Positions 1 through 11,235 of a DNA stretch of 64,000 nt are shown here, piece after piece. Every line of letters begins with the position of its first letter. Positions within the stretch are counted from its first letter, which is position 1. The position numbers and the translations under genes are program-made. Source of the stretch: Eriocheir sinensis. Taxonomy: Eukaryota; Arthropoda; Malacostraca; Decapoda; Varunidae. The notes under the pieces are model-generated. The model searched no databases. It was given only the letters and a program-made list of their open reading frames with translations, and was not told the origin of the DNA. The stretch spans positions 17,454,245-17,518,244 of the forward strand of contig NC_066509.1 in assembly GCF_024679095.1 (NCBI RefSeq). Direction: 5' to 3'.

Positions 1-1769
1 TTTTGAGGCAAACCTTTCCATACATTGATGACACGGTTGAAGAAGTGTTTTGATTCATTCGAGTTGAAACGCTTCCTCGTTACTTTGCATCCATTGTTTC
101 TTGTTACACTTGATTGAGAAACTGTAAAATAATCATGAACATTAACGTTATCGAATCCCTTGAAAATTTTAAACACTTCTATAAGGTCACCTCTTAGCCT
201 GCGCATTGATAGGCTGAATAAGTTCTGTTCTTTAAGTCTGTCTTCGTACGGTTTGTTTCGCAGTCTAGGGATCATTTTAGTAGCTCGACGTTGCACCCTT
301 TCGAGTTTATCTATATCTTTTTCTGAAATAGGGAGACCAAAACTGAACGCAATACTCAAGATGTGGGCGAACAAACGAATTGTACAGTGTCAATATTACT
401 TTTTCTGATTTGTGTTCAAATGTACGACCAATAAATCCAATCAGTTTGTTGGCAGTTTTTACTAGTTTTGTGCAATGTTGACTCGGTTTAAGATCGTTCG
501 AAATTATTACTCCAAGATCTTTTTCTTTGCTGGCTTCAGAAAGTCGCACTCCGTTAATTTGATAAAGAATACGATCGTTGTTCATTCCGATATGCATAAC
601 CTTGCACTTTTCAATATTGAGATTCATTTGCCATATTCGTGCCCAACTGCTTAAACGTTCGAGATCAGCCTGGAAGTGTTCTTTATCCGTTGTTGTAGTG
701 ACTGCTGGCTATTTTTGTGTCGTCTGCAAATTTCGATATTTAACACGATAGCCCCTCGTCAATGTCATATACGTACACTAAAAACAGAACTGGTCCCAGC
801 CCCGACCCCTGTGGAACACCGCTTTTGACATCTCGACAGTCAGATGATATACCATTCATAACAACTCGCTGTTTACGGTCGGTAAGCCAGTCTTTGAGCC
901 GCTTATGAATATTACTAGTTATACCGTGAGCTTGCAATTTACTAAGGAGGCGGTTGTGAGGGACTTTGTCAAATGCTTTCTGAAAGTCCAAATATACAAT
1001 GTCTACTGACTGACTTTCATCGTATACATTAAAGATGTAGTTGAAGAAATCGAGAAGGTTAGTCAAACAGGAACGTTTATTTCGAAAAACATGTTGCGAA
1101 TCCTTAATTAGCATGCTATCTTCAAAAAACTTTACCATTTTTCCACGAATGATCGTCTCCAAAATTTTGCACACGATTTACGTTAGACTGACCGGTCGAT
1201 AATTACCAGGTTGGAACTTGTCGCCTTTTTTAAAGATAGGAGTTACGTTAGCGAGTTTCCATTCTAGTGGTACATTTCCTGTGTTTAGTGACTTTGAGAA
1301 TATGCTCAAGAGGGGCTTGCTGATCTGATGTTTTGCCTCTTTAAGAATACGCGGGGATATTTTATCTGGGCTGGGCGTTTTGTTTACTTTCATATTATCG
1401 ATAATTTGTAATACATCACTTTCTACAATATCGCTAATACTACTCAAGGATGTGCCATCAATATATCTAGAAGCTTCCGGTTGCCTTTCGCATAAGATTT
1501 CTTCTGTAAAAACGGAGGCAAAAAAAACATTCAATATGTTAGCGATTTCTTTATCATCATTCGTGGATTCGCCATTTACAGTTGCTATTGGGCCAATACT
1601 GGGGGTGAGAACTTTATTTATTTCTTACGTAGGCAAAAAAAAAAAAAAAAAAAGGATTTGTTTTGCTGGCGCTTGCAATATGAGGCTCTAGGTTTATTTT
1701 ATTAAGACGTATGATTCTTTTTGTTTCTCGGCGTAATCTTTGGAATTCAATTTTATCTGTTTCAATAAT
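1..1769 (-). mobile_element. LINE-B1, 3' part (reverse transcriptase), decayed
   Basis: This is the reverse-transcriptase half of a non-LTR retrotransposon read on the minus strand; it runs off the left edge. Frames at 1534-1178, 1174-740 and 627-307 carry in order the RT motifs TPIFKKGDK and NYRPVSL, then [13 protein letters not shown], then [14 protein letters not shown], and a C-terminal LYNSFVRPHLEYCVQFWSP. The pieces lie in different frames, so the gene is broken by indels. A 19-base A run at 1636-1654 lies in the EN-RT linker. The 5' half of the same copy resumes at 10234 on the same strand, because LINE-A1 is inserted here. The motif style is CR1/Jockey-like; I do not assign a clade. 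Confidence 0.85.
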
Positions 1770-3839
1770 TCAATGTTCACCACCAGCTTTGGCTTTCATC
1801 CTCTTTCACTGACCAGCCTGGTGAACAAGCCTACAACTTTGCTCTCCTCAACGACCTAGAGCAGTTGGTTCAGCACCCTACTCGTATTCCCGACCGTCTT
1901 GGAGACAGGCCCAACATTCTAGACCTCTTCTTTACCTCTAATCCTTCTGCTTACTCTGTCAAACTGTTCTCTCCGTTGGGCTCCTCCGATCATAATCTTA
2001 TATCTGTATCCTGTCCTATTGCTCCTGTACATCCTCTGGACCCACCGAAAAGGTGATGCTTCTGGCATTTTGCTTCAGCTCGGTGGGACGACCTGAGGAT
2101 GTACTTTTCCGATTTTCCGTGGAATGATTACTGCTTCCAGGAGAGAGACCCCTCTGTGTGTGCTCAGCGCATCACAGAGGTGATTGTCTCTGGAATGGAG
2201 GCATACATTCCACGTACTTTCTCTACTCCTCATGCTAAAAAGCCTTGGTTTAATCATGCTTGTTCTCGTGCTATTAAAGATAGAGAGGCAGCTCACAAAA
2301 GGTTCCAGAGCCTTCGAACTCCCACTAACTTTGATCTTTACATTTCAGCCCGGAATCGTGCCAAATCTATTCTCCGACTTACCAAAATTTCTTTTATTAG
2401 TAGAAAATGTCAACACCTTGCTTCTTCTAATTCTTCCCGTGACTTCTGGCATCTGGCCAAAAATATCTCCTCCAATTTCACTTCTTCCTCTTTCCCTCCT
2501 GTCCTTAACCCTGACGGCAGCATTGCCGTCTCATCTGTCTCTAAAGCTGAACTCTTCGCTCAAACTTTCTGTAAGAACTCCACCCTGGACGATTCTGGGC
2601 ATATTCCTCCTACTCATCCCCCTTCTGACTCCTTTATGCCTGTTATTAAGATTCTTCCAAATGATGTTTTCTATGCCCTCTCTGGCCTCAACTCTCAAAA
2701 GGCTTATGGACCTGATGGAGTGCCTCCTATTGTCCTTTAAAACTGTGCTTCTGTGCTGACACCCTGCCTGGTCAAACTCTTTCGTCTCTGCCTATCAGCA
2801 TCTATCTTTCCTTCCTGCTGGAAGTATGCCTTAGTACAGCCTGTGCCTAAGAAGGGTGACCGTTCCAATCCCTCAAACTACCACCCTATAGCTTTACTCT
2901 CCTGTCTATCTAAAGCTTTTGAATCAATCCTTAACCGGAATATTCAAAAGCACCTTTCCACTTCTAACCTTCTATCTGATCGCCAGTATGGATTCCGCAA
3001 GGGGCGTTCTACTGGCGATCTTCTTGCTCTCTTAACTGACTCTTGGTCATCCTCTCTTAGCCGTTTCGGTGAAACTTTCTCTGTTGCGCTAGACATATCG
3101 AAAGCCTTCGATAGAGTCTGGCACCAATCTTTGTTTTCTAAACTGCCCTCTTTCGGAGTCTATCCCTCTCTCTCTGTTCCTTTATCTCCAGTTTCCTTTC
3201 CGGCCGTTTTATCTCTGCGGTGGTAGACGGTCACTGTTCTTCCCCTAAACCTATCAACAGTGGCGTTCCATAGGGCTCTTTCCTACCACCCACTCTCTTC
3301 CTGTTATTCATCAATGATCTTCTTTCCATAACAAACTGTCCTGTCCACTCATACGCCGACGACTCCACTCTGCATTATTCAACTTCTTTCAATAGAAGAC
3401 CATCTCAACAGGAAGTACACAACTCCAGACTGGAGGCTGCAGAACGCTTAACCTCAGACCTTGCTATCATTTCCGATTGGGGCAGAAGGAACCTTGTGTC
3501 CTTCAGTGCCTCAAAAACTCAATTTCTCCACCTGTCAACTCGACACAATCTTCCAAACACCTATCCCCTATTCTTCGACAACACTCAGCTGTCACCGTCT
3601 TCAACACTAAACATCCTCGGTCTATCCTTAACTCAAAATCTCAACTGGAAACTACATATCTCCTCTCTCGCTAAATCAGCTTCCTCGAGGTTGGGCGTTC
3701 TGTATCGTCTCCGCCAGTTCTTCTCCCCCGCGCAGTTGCTATCCATATACAGGGGCCTTGTCCGCCCTCGTATGGAGTATGCATCTCACGTTTGGGGAGG
3801 CTCCACTCACACAGCTCTTCTGGACAGAGTGGAGTCTAA
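1770..3839 (+). mobile_element. LINE-A1, 5' part, inserted in LINE-B1
   Basis: A 5'-truncated LINE-A copy on the plus strand begins in the endonuclease domain at FNVHHQL (compare the longer copy near 51.4 kb). It runs through the linker (2099-2740) and the RT (2753-3226, 3496-3840), with NYHPIALLSC, DRQYGFRKGRSTGDLL and DISKAFDRVWH visible. Two nonsense changes are clear against the other copies: a Lys codon became TAA near 2738, and the Gln of GVPQGS became TAG near 3271. The copy is cut at 3839 by a Harbinger transposon and resumes at 9752. No clear target-site duplication of this LINE was found. Confidence 0.85.
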
Positions 3840-5585
3840 AGCCCCGTCCACACTATGCATCATGTTGCAGCCATGTGATGCAGTAGTGGTGTTGAAAACA
3901 ATACAGTAGCGTCCAGACTGAAGTGCAACACAAAGCAACTCATCATCTCGCGTCAGTCAACGATTAGCTTTGACGGTGGGAGGATGTCTGCCGACGCTCT
4001 GCTCTACCAAGAAATTATACTAAGGAGTGTAGTAGCTTTGTGTGCTGCTAAAAAGAAGCTATTGAGAAAGAAACGTCGGAACTTGTGGTGCAAGCAGTGG
4101 CTTTCACGGAGACCTCTGAGAGGGAGCTTCAATCAAATATTTTCGGAATTACAGGCAGAAAATCCAACAGACTTTGAAAATTATACAAGAATGCCAGTCA
4201 CTGCATTCCATGATTTGCTTGCAAAAATTCAGCCATACATCTGTAAAGAGGATACTAAGTTTCGAGAGAGCATACCACCGGGAGCTCGTCTGTAGGCTAC
4301 ACTACGCTTCCTTGCAGCTGGAGGATCATATACAAGCCTGCAGTATTCAACCAGGATATCAAAGCAGAGCCTCAGTCTGATCATCCCCGAGACCTGTGAA
4401 GCCATCTATAATGTCCTCAGGGATGATTATCTGAAGGTGAGATTAAATAGTGTTCACAGGATAGATACAAAATATTCTGATTGTTTTTTTTATTACATAG
4501 CACATGATCAATAACAAATATAATAATACATAGTTCCTAATACCTATATATGGCTATATAATATTACAAAAGTGCAAAAATAAATCCTTACTTGGTTATC
4601 TTAAAACAAAAGGAAACAGAAATAATGTGAATTGGCATTCATTCATCGTGACTAATAAATAGGTAATCACTTGTGAGGATAATGATAAAATACCTCCTCA
4701 TTATATTGATATGAAAAGTTATGAAATAACCTGCAGTAATAGATTCTTTGTTGAAAACAGTGACAATGGTACAAAATAAATCCTCAGAAATAAAATACAC
4801 ATGTTATGAACAACATAATATTATAATTACCACATGCCATAAATTGATCAGAACCCACTACTTGCAGTATCTTATGGTCCCCAGTTAGATACCCCATGTC
4901 ACCCATATGAAGAACATCGCATATTAGTTTTTGGGCTAATTTCCGTTGGTGTTCATTCATGTTCTTGAGTTCACTATAAACTAACCTGGAAATATCCAAA
5001 CATGGGTCGTGATCCACATGACTGGGAAGGGAGGAGAGTTTATTTAGAGCAATTGCCATCACGTTATCAATCTGGTCCATTTGCTTCCTCTTCTTTGAAG
5101 TCCCACTTGAACAGCAACAGGATGGGGTGGGGGAGGGCGAAGGCGAGAGTGCAACAGAAGAGGCAGAGGGCAGGCTGGGTGCGGGTGATGGTGTGATGAC
5201 GGACTGTGTACCGGTGAGACAAGCCGCACATCATCGACGGCCTCCTCATTGCCCGGCAGAGATGTCACTTCACTGATCTGTGGATAAATACATTCAAATG
5301 TATATTAAGGATATTACAATTTTACCTACATCTGTATTGAAAAAAATGGTGCTTATTTTTTTCCCCTTTCTTTTCAGATGCCAACAACTCCTGACGAATG
5401 GAAGGTAGTTGCGAAGCAGTTTGAGAAGTGGAATTTTCCTCACTGTGTTGGAGCGGTGGATGGGAAACACATCACCATATGGCCTCCAAAAGAAAGTGGA
5501 GCCTACTACTTTAATTATAAGGGTTCGCACAGTATAGTTCTTATGGCTGTAGTGAATGCAAATTATGAATTCATGTATGTAGATG

Positions 5586-6004
5586 TGTAGCAGTCACCGC
5601 TCAAATTCCGTGTTCCTTCCCCTCAGTGACAATAAGAAAATGGGGCGTTGCAGCATAGGATCTATGTTCATTTTTACTTTGTGTCAATGTTTTCGTTCGT
5701 GCTCCCGTCTCGCTGTTTCTTATGCGTCTAATTGTTTATCTCTTGTTACTTGTTTATCTTCTACTGTCCGTCCATGTCCTCTTGTCGTCCATTCGTACAC
5801 ATTGTTCTACACATACACCCACACTTAAATGTCACCCACACTTCACAACATTCACACAAACGCATACCCACACAAACACCTTTTCTTTATGTTTTGTTTG
5901 TGCCCATGACCTTTGTGATTTTTGTCGAATAAAGTAACCCTGGCGGATATGATTTTCTCTATCCGTGAATCGATTAGCACTTAGAACACTCGCTACCACC
6001 AACA
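5586..6004 (+). repeat. Left LTR
   Basis: 419 bp with TG...CA ends. Near-identical to 7859-8278; differences include CATAGGA versus CATAGAC and GAATCG versus GAACCG. Confidence 0.9.
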
Positions 6005-6005
6005 G

Positions 6006-6015
6006 TTGGTGACCC
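6006..6015 (+). promoter_or_regulatory. Primer-binding-site candidate of the LTR element
   Basis: TTGGTGACCC starts two bases after the left LTR. The TGG start fits complementarity to a tRNA 3' CCA end. The priming tRNA is not identified. Confidence 0.55.
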
Positions 6016-6239
6016 TGCAGTGTTGTTATGGTTCAAGGTGGCTTATAGCCGGTGCCGTACTAAGGGCACTCTCTCCTAGAGTGGAGGACCTGGGCAGGGT
6101 AACTTGTCCATTCGTCCGCCCTCTCCTGGGGCAAAAATCCTCACCTCCATTCGGGGTTCGTGGGGCTGAGCACTCAGGTCGGGAGAAATGTTACGCCGTA
6201 GGCGTAGTTGCCACCTTCAGGGTTCTCCCCCGCCCTCCC

Positions 6240-6495
6240 CCAGGCGCCTTCTGCGCTTTCCCCAGACACCCTCTGTGCCTCCCCCAGGCACCCTTTGTGC
6301 CCTCCTCCAGACGCCTCTGCGTCTCCCACAGGCACCCTCTGTGCCTCCCCCAGGCACCCTCTGTGCCTCCCCCAGGCACCCTCTGTGCGCCTCTTCCATT
6401 CACCCTCTGTGCGCCTCTTCCAGGCACCCTCTGTGCGCCTCTTCCAGGCACCCTCTGTGCGCCTCCTCCAGGCATCTTCAGCGCCCTTCAGGCAT
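6240..6495 (+). repeat. Tandem repeat of about 21-24 bp inside the LTR element
   Basis: About ten imperfect copies built on CCAGGCACCCTCTGTGC(C/G)CC. They open several long but low-complexity frames on both strands, which I do not treat as genes. Confidence 0.85.
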
Positions 6496-6589
6496 CTTTT
6501 GTGCCCCATGGTGCTTCTCCCGGCGCTCACCCACCCACCCCCACCCCTCCTCCTCCCTGCTTTTCCGCTGGTCCGGCGACTGAGACACG

Positions 6590-6745
6590 CACATCGTGTG
6601 ACACACTACACAGACTCAGTGAACACTCACAGTGCGACATATTACTGAGACACACAGTGCCACACACTCAGTGTACACGCCACACACAGACTTGGTGTAC
6701 ACGCCATACAGACTCAGTGTATACGCCACCACACACCACACAAAC
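6590..6745 (+). repeat. CA-rich degenerate tandem repeat in the LTR element
   Basis: Recurring units of the type ACACACTCAGTGTACACGCC, imperfectly spaced. Confidence 0.6.
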
Positions 6746-7429
6746 TAAGAGAGACACGCAAACAGTGTGACACCCCACTGGGATTACTAACTGCCCCCTG
6801 GATTAACCACCGCCTCCTGGATCTACCACCGCCCACTTGGATTACCTTACTCTCCTGTGGATCCTCATATATAGTGCAGTGTGTCCAGCAACAGTTCAGT
6901 GCAGCACGTCCCCAGCAACAGTTAGTGTCACAGCGTTACCTACTAAGCGTACAGTGTTGTGTTAGTGCCTTTTTGAACACTGGTTCACTCCCCGAGCCAC
7001 AAAGGCCCCTGGCACGTGCCAGCGCCTATATTACACGCAGTCGTTCGACGCACTCACGACTGCCGCGGCTCCTGGCATATGCGTGCGCCTCTCACTCCTC
7101 AACCGGCTGTGGCCTCCGGCACGCTGGCATCTAGCGCCTTACCACGCAGTCGTTCGACGCCCTTACGGACTGCCGAGGCCCCTGACACGCCGTCAGGTAG
7201 CGCCTTCACACGCAGTTCCCTCAACGCACTCTGACTGCCGTGGCCCCCGGCGCGTTTACGCCAGTGCCTGTTGCCCATCTCCACACCGCTCGACTTCACC
7301 ATACCTGACGACGACATGCAACTCTTCCTCTACTTCGGCGGTGTCCTTCAGAGCACCACTCTTCTGCTCAGGACCCGTCTACGTGGTTCGCGATTCGGGA
7401 GTGCGGATTCAAGCCTTCCAGGATCTACT

Positions 7430-7760
7430 AAACAGCCAACCACTCAACTCACCGCAGCCCAACTCACGCAGCCCAACTCACGCAGCCCAACTCACGCTGC
7501 TCAACTCCTCGCTGCTCAACTCCTCGCTGCTCAGCTCATCGCTGCTCAACACTTCAGTTCGACTTACCGTAGCTGTCCCCTACGCGCTACTCACTTCAGC
7601 TCGACTCACCGTAGCTGTTACCACTGCACTACTCACTCCAGCTCGACTTACTGTAGCTATTGTCACTGCACTACTCGCCCCAGCTCGACTCACCGTAGCT
7701 GAACTACTCAGCGCAACTTACCGCGCACCTCAACACAACTCTACTCAGCGCAACTCATCG
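7430..7760 (+). repeat. Second set of degenerate tandem repeats in the LTR element
   Basis: Short units such as CAACTCACGCAGCC and CAACTCCTCGCTGCT are followed by longer units with AGCTCGACT(C/T)AC(C/T)GTAGCT. No coding signal is convincing. Confidence 0.75.
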
Positions 7761-7842
7761 CACAACTCTACTCAGCGCAATGCATCACCGTCTGCCACAG
7801 CGCCCCAGCACCAGGGAAGATTTCGTTCCTCCTTCCTCGTCA

Positions 7843-7858
7843 TTGGGGGGGAGTAATC
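7843..7858 (+). promoter_or_regulatory. Polypurine-tract candidate
   Basis: TTGGGGGGGAGTAATC abuts the right LTR, the position expected of the plus-strand primer of an LTR element. Confidence 0.55.
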
Positions 7859-8278
7859 TGTAGCAGTCACCGCTCAAATTCCGTGTTCCTTCCCCTCAGT
7901 GACAATAAGAAAATGGGGCGTTGCAGCATAGACTCTATGTTCATTTTACTTTGTGTCAATGTTTTCGTTCGTGCTCCCGTCTCGCTGTTTCTTGTGCGTT
8001 TAATTGTTTATCTCTTGTTACTTGTTTATCTTCTACTGTCCGTCCATGTCCTCTTGTCGTCCATTCGTACACATTGTTCTACACATACACCCACACTTAA
8101 ATGTCACCCACACTTCACAACATTCATACAAACGCATACCCACACAAACACCTTTTCTTTATGTTTTTTGTTTGTGCCCATGACCTTTGTGATTTTTGTC
8201 GCATAAAGTAACCCTGGCGGATATGACTTTCTCTATCCGTGAACCGATTAGCACTTAGAACACTCGCTACCACCAACA
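7859..8278 (+). repeat. Right LTR
   Basis: 420 bp, partner of 5586-6004, followed by the second GATG of the target duplication. Confidence 0.9.
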
Positions 8279-8925
8279 GATGTGGGGACAAATGGAAGAG
8301 TTTCAGATGGCGGTGTGTGGGCAAACTCGACTCTGCGCTCGCCTGCAAGATGGAACGATGGGCCTTCCCACAGATGAACAGCTGCGTGGTAGCCACATAA
8401 CACTGCCATTTGTCTTTGTCGGTGATGATGCCTTCTCACTGAAGAGATGCTTCATGAAACCGTATCCATTTAAGCATCAAGATAAGGAACAGAGAATTTT
8501 CTCCTACAGGCTTTCAAGAGCACGCCGTGTTGTCGAAAATGCATTTGGCATTATGGCAAATAAGTTTCGCATTCTGCTAAGTGCAATAAATTTGAGTCCT
8601 CAAAAGGTAGAGAAAATTATTCTTGCCTGCACAGCCCTGCACAATTTCTTGCGCAGGGAACAGGAATCACTTTATACACCTGTAGGGAGCTTGGACAACG
8701 AGAATATTGCAGATGGAGTGGTAACACCGGGGCATTGCGTTATGATAAGCAGCTTCTACCCGTGGAGAGATTGCAGAGACATCCCACAAATGAGGCAAAA
8801 GCCATCAGGGAGGAGTTCATGGAATATTTCAATGAGGAAGGAGCTGTTCCATGGCAGCAACGTATGTGCGGAAATATAGCCTAGTCTGGCAGCAACGTAA
8901 AAGTGCGGCAAATAGCCTACTAGAC

Positions 8926-8977
<52 letters not shown>
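8926..8977. repeat. (AG)n microsatellite
   Basis: About 26 units, between the transposase stop and the right end of the Harbinger element. Confidence 0.97.
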
Positions 8978-8979
<2 letters not shown>

Positions 8980-9751
8980 CTTTCTTTGGCATATCTTTTT
9001 TTTAATTGTATGGAAAGTATATTATTGCTTGTGTACACATAATAAAATTATGAACTTAGGCTACTTGTTGAGTAGTTTGGCATATCTTTATTTTTATAAG
9101 TATGGAAATTATATTATTGCTGGTGTATATATAATAAAATTATGAACTTACTTGTTGAGTAGTTTCTCCTTCCTCCAAGTTGGAAGTGGATGCACGTATG
9201 AGTTCTCCCTCAGCCAAGAAAAGCAGCTCATCAAAGCACCACAACTTCGGAGTGTATATATTTTCCGTGCCAGCTCCAGACTTCTTTGATGCTTTCATGG
9301 CAGACATTTACCTGTGGAACTGTGTCTTCAGTGTGTGCAGTTTTTTACTGATATCCTCATGCCGTACTGTACAGTTCATAAAACTCGACAAGTCTGTTTT
9401 TATAGTTTCCAAGCTTGCACTCATGATGCTCCTCATCTTGTAATCCTTGCATTTAATGTTCCAAATAGATGGATGTTGCTTCAGTAACTCAATAAAATAT
9501 AATGTATTGTTCCTTGTCCACTCGAAGGGTTTGGCGGGAGCAAGCGCGGATGATGATTGAGCCATCACAGAGAAAGTGTCACGCGATACTCCCTCTTCGA
9601 TGGTTGGTACAACACTGCGCGTCGCATTGAAATGGCAATAGCCTTATAGCCCATCAGTGCGTTCATTGCGCTGCATCGTGTTGAAAACCTCGTTTTTCAA
9701 CACGTCCATTCAACACTACGCGCATCATGATGCATAGTGTGGACGGGCTTT

Positions 9752-10233
9752 TAAGGCTCTTCGTCTCATCAGCTCTCCTCCTCCTACTGATAGTCTTCTA
9801 CCTCTTAAGTTCTGCCGCGATGTTGCCTCTCTTTCTATTGTCTATCGATATTTTCACGCTCACTGCTCTTCTGAACTTGCCAACTGCATGCCTCCCCCCC
9901 TCCCGCGGCCCCGCTGCACACGGCTTTCTACTCATGCTCATCCCTATACTGTCCAAACCCCTTATGCAAGAGTTAACCATCATCTTCACTCTTTCATCCC
10001 TCACGCTGGTAAACTCTGGAACAATCTTCCTTCATCTGTAGTTCCTCCTGCCTACGACTTGAACTCTTTCAAAAGGAGGGTATCAGGACACCTCTCCTTC
10101 CGAAATTGACCTTTCTTTCGGCCACCTCTTTTGATTCTTTTTTGGGAGCAGCGAGTAGCGGGCTTTTTTTTATTATTGTTTTCTTTTTTTGTGTGCCCTT
10201 GAGCTGTCTCCTTTGTTGTAAAAAAAAAAATTG
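9752..10233 (+). mobile_element. LINE-A1, 3' part
   Basis: Resumes LINE-A at the second TAA copy with AAGGCTCTTCGTCTCATCAGC. It encodes the C-terminal HAGKLWNNLPSSV and YDLNSFKRRVSGHLS, then the 3' UTR ending CCTTTGTTGT and a 10-base A tail. The same tail context occurs at 48.95 kb on the other strand. Confidence 0.88.
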
Positions 10234-11230
10234 TAATCAAGTATTTGCGACGCGTTCGATTTTTATTCTCAATTTGGCGTTTGAGTTGAATGTTCCACCA
10301 CTTAGGCTTCCAGTTGGCTGTTGGTCGTCTTTTACGGAATGGTACGCATAAATTCACGGCTCTACTCTGTGAATGTTTCCCAAGCTTTATTTATGTCTGT
10401 GGCTGCAGAAATTTCGCTCCAGTCTGCATTCGCTAGTAAATTTCATAGTTTTTCAAAATCCGCACGTCCGTAATCAGGTATTCTTTCTTCACTCGTTTTC
10501 ATGTCCACTTTTATTTTCATATTAAACGAAATCATTCGATGACCGCTGTCGCTGAATTCTGTACCAACATTGAGATTATTAACTAGGCTCTCTTTAGTTG
10601 TGAGAGCTAGATCGAGGATGTTATTTTCGCGAGTTGGTTTATGCACATTCTAATAAAGCGCACTTTCTAATAAGTTACTATATAGATCGTGACCAGAGTG
10701 TGTATTTAACGTGTCTCCCCAACTCTTTACTGGTAAGTTAAAGTCTCCCATAATTACAGCTTCAAATTGATTGCATATGTTAGAAATTTGTTCGAACAGT
10801 TTTCTGTCTATTTCCATTGCTTGGTTTGGAGGTCTATAAACAATGCCAATAACTAATTTACTTGAACGGCTTTTAATTTCTACGAAAACGGCGTCTATAT
10901 TATTTACTCTTTCTACATTGATAACACGTGGATTTACACCAGCATGAATATATAAGATGACGCCACCATCAACTCTGTTTTCTCTGTCGCAAAGAAAAAT
11001 TGAATAGCCGGGTGTTAAATTCCGCAATAAAATATCTGTTATTTGTATTCAACCATGACTCCGCGACGGCGATAATGTGGAAGTTTTCCGTTTCAGCAAG
11101 TTCTTCCATGTCTATGAATTTATTTCGAATGCTGCGGGCGTTTACGTAACACGCGTTTATATGGTCATGGTGGGATTGGTTAGTGGTCCTTTGATTGTTT
11201 ACGTGGTGTTCTCTGTTGGGGTTCGCTGTT
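10234..11230 (-). mobile_element. LINE-B1, 5' part (endonuclease)
   Basis: Minus-strand continuation of the element at 1-1769. The frame 11027-10650 carries AP-endonuclease motifs: VDGGVILYIHAGVNP, KLVIGIVYRPPNQ and VIMGDFNLPVKSW. The frame 10646-10443 follows with NNILDLALTT and SDSGHRMISF (the S-D/S-GH region, where the usual DH His-pair context is altered). The linker RRPTANWKPKWWN lies at 10330-10285. It is broken by stops and frameshifts and cut at its 3' side by LINE-A1. Confidence 0.85.
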
Positions 11231-11235
11231 TTTTT

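Larger units (their letters stand above)
5586..8278 (+). mobile_element. Non-coding LTR retroelement (2.7 kb) inside the transposase gene
   Basis: Two direct repeats of about 420 bp, each beginning TGTAGCAGTCACC and ending ACCACCAACA, flank 1.85 kb of sequence. The 4-bp duplication GATG lies at 5582-5585 and 8279-8282. A primer-binding-site-like TTGGTGACCC follows the left LTR and a G-rich polypurine tract precedes the right one, which sets plus orientation. No gag, protease, RT or integrase is recognisable inside; open frames there are low-complexity repeats. It therefore fits a non-autonomous LARD/TRIM-like element. I counted roughly ten substitutions plus a few indels between the LTRs, so the insertion is fairly recent. 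Confidence 0.88.
3984..8884 (+). pseudogene. Harbinger DDE transposase, disrupted
   Basis: Family role: cuts and joins the transposon using three acidic residues. Exon 1 is 3984-4437 and opens with MSADALLYQE; an in-frame TAG at 4293-4295 breaks it. The intron 4438-5377 has GTGAG and TTTTCAG boundaries and phase 0. Exon 2 starts at 5378 and carries HCVGAVDGKHITIW, where the first catalytic Asp is at 5459-5461. It is then cut by the LTR element (5586-8278). The reading continues afterwards with the second-Asp region (NGRVSDGG) in frame across one copy of the target duplication, and the third acidic residue lies in RRVVENAFGIMANKFRIL. A one-base shift near 8730 precedes the C-terminus, which ends at TAG 8882-8884. 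It is a pseudogene with all three catalytic regions recognisable. Confidence 0.9.
4784..9568 (-). pseudogene. MADF-type DNA-binding protein of the Harbinger element, disrupted
   Basis: This is the accessory DNA-binding gene that accompanies Harbinger transposases. Exon 1 runs from ATG 9568 to about 9154 and encodes a MADF/Myb-like domain: FEWTRNNTLYFIELLKQHPS, IWNIKCKDYK, then after an in-frame TAA near 9309 it continues ASKKSGAGTENIYTPKLW. The donor is GTAAGTTC near 9153. Exon 2 starts after TCCACAG at 5277 and holds a Ser/Pro-rich stretch, the basic SKKRKQ (a likely nuclear signal) and QRKLAQKLICDVLHMGD, ending at 4784. Frames within exon 2 disagree, so at least one indel is present. Exon 2 sits inside the transposase intron on the other strand. 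Confidence 0.8.
3840..9751. mobile_element. PIF/Harbinger-type DNA transposon with two genes, inserted in LINE-A1
   Basis: The ends are inverted repeats: the left end reads GCCCCGTCCACACTATGCAT and the right end carries its complement, with one-base differences at the tips. It is flanked by TAA at 3837-3839 and 9752-9754, the 3-bp TWA duplication typical of PIF/Harbinger. Removing the element restores the uninterrupted LINE-A reading GAGTCTAAGGCTC seen in other copies. It carries a DDE transposase on the plus strand and a MADF-type DNA-binding gene on the minus strand, the usual Harbinger pair. Without the LTR element inside it, the transposon would be about 3.2 kb. Both genes are broken, so the copy is not autonomous. 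Confidence 0.92.

Noticed and set aside
6006..6770. 254-codon Pro-rich ORF and its opposite-strand partners
   Set aside because: Open only because of the tandem repeat of the LTR element; several frames on both strands are open at once.
9180..9443. 87-codon plus-strand ORF
   Set aside because: Lies opposite the MADF exon, whose protein makes sense on the minus strand.
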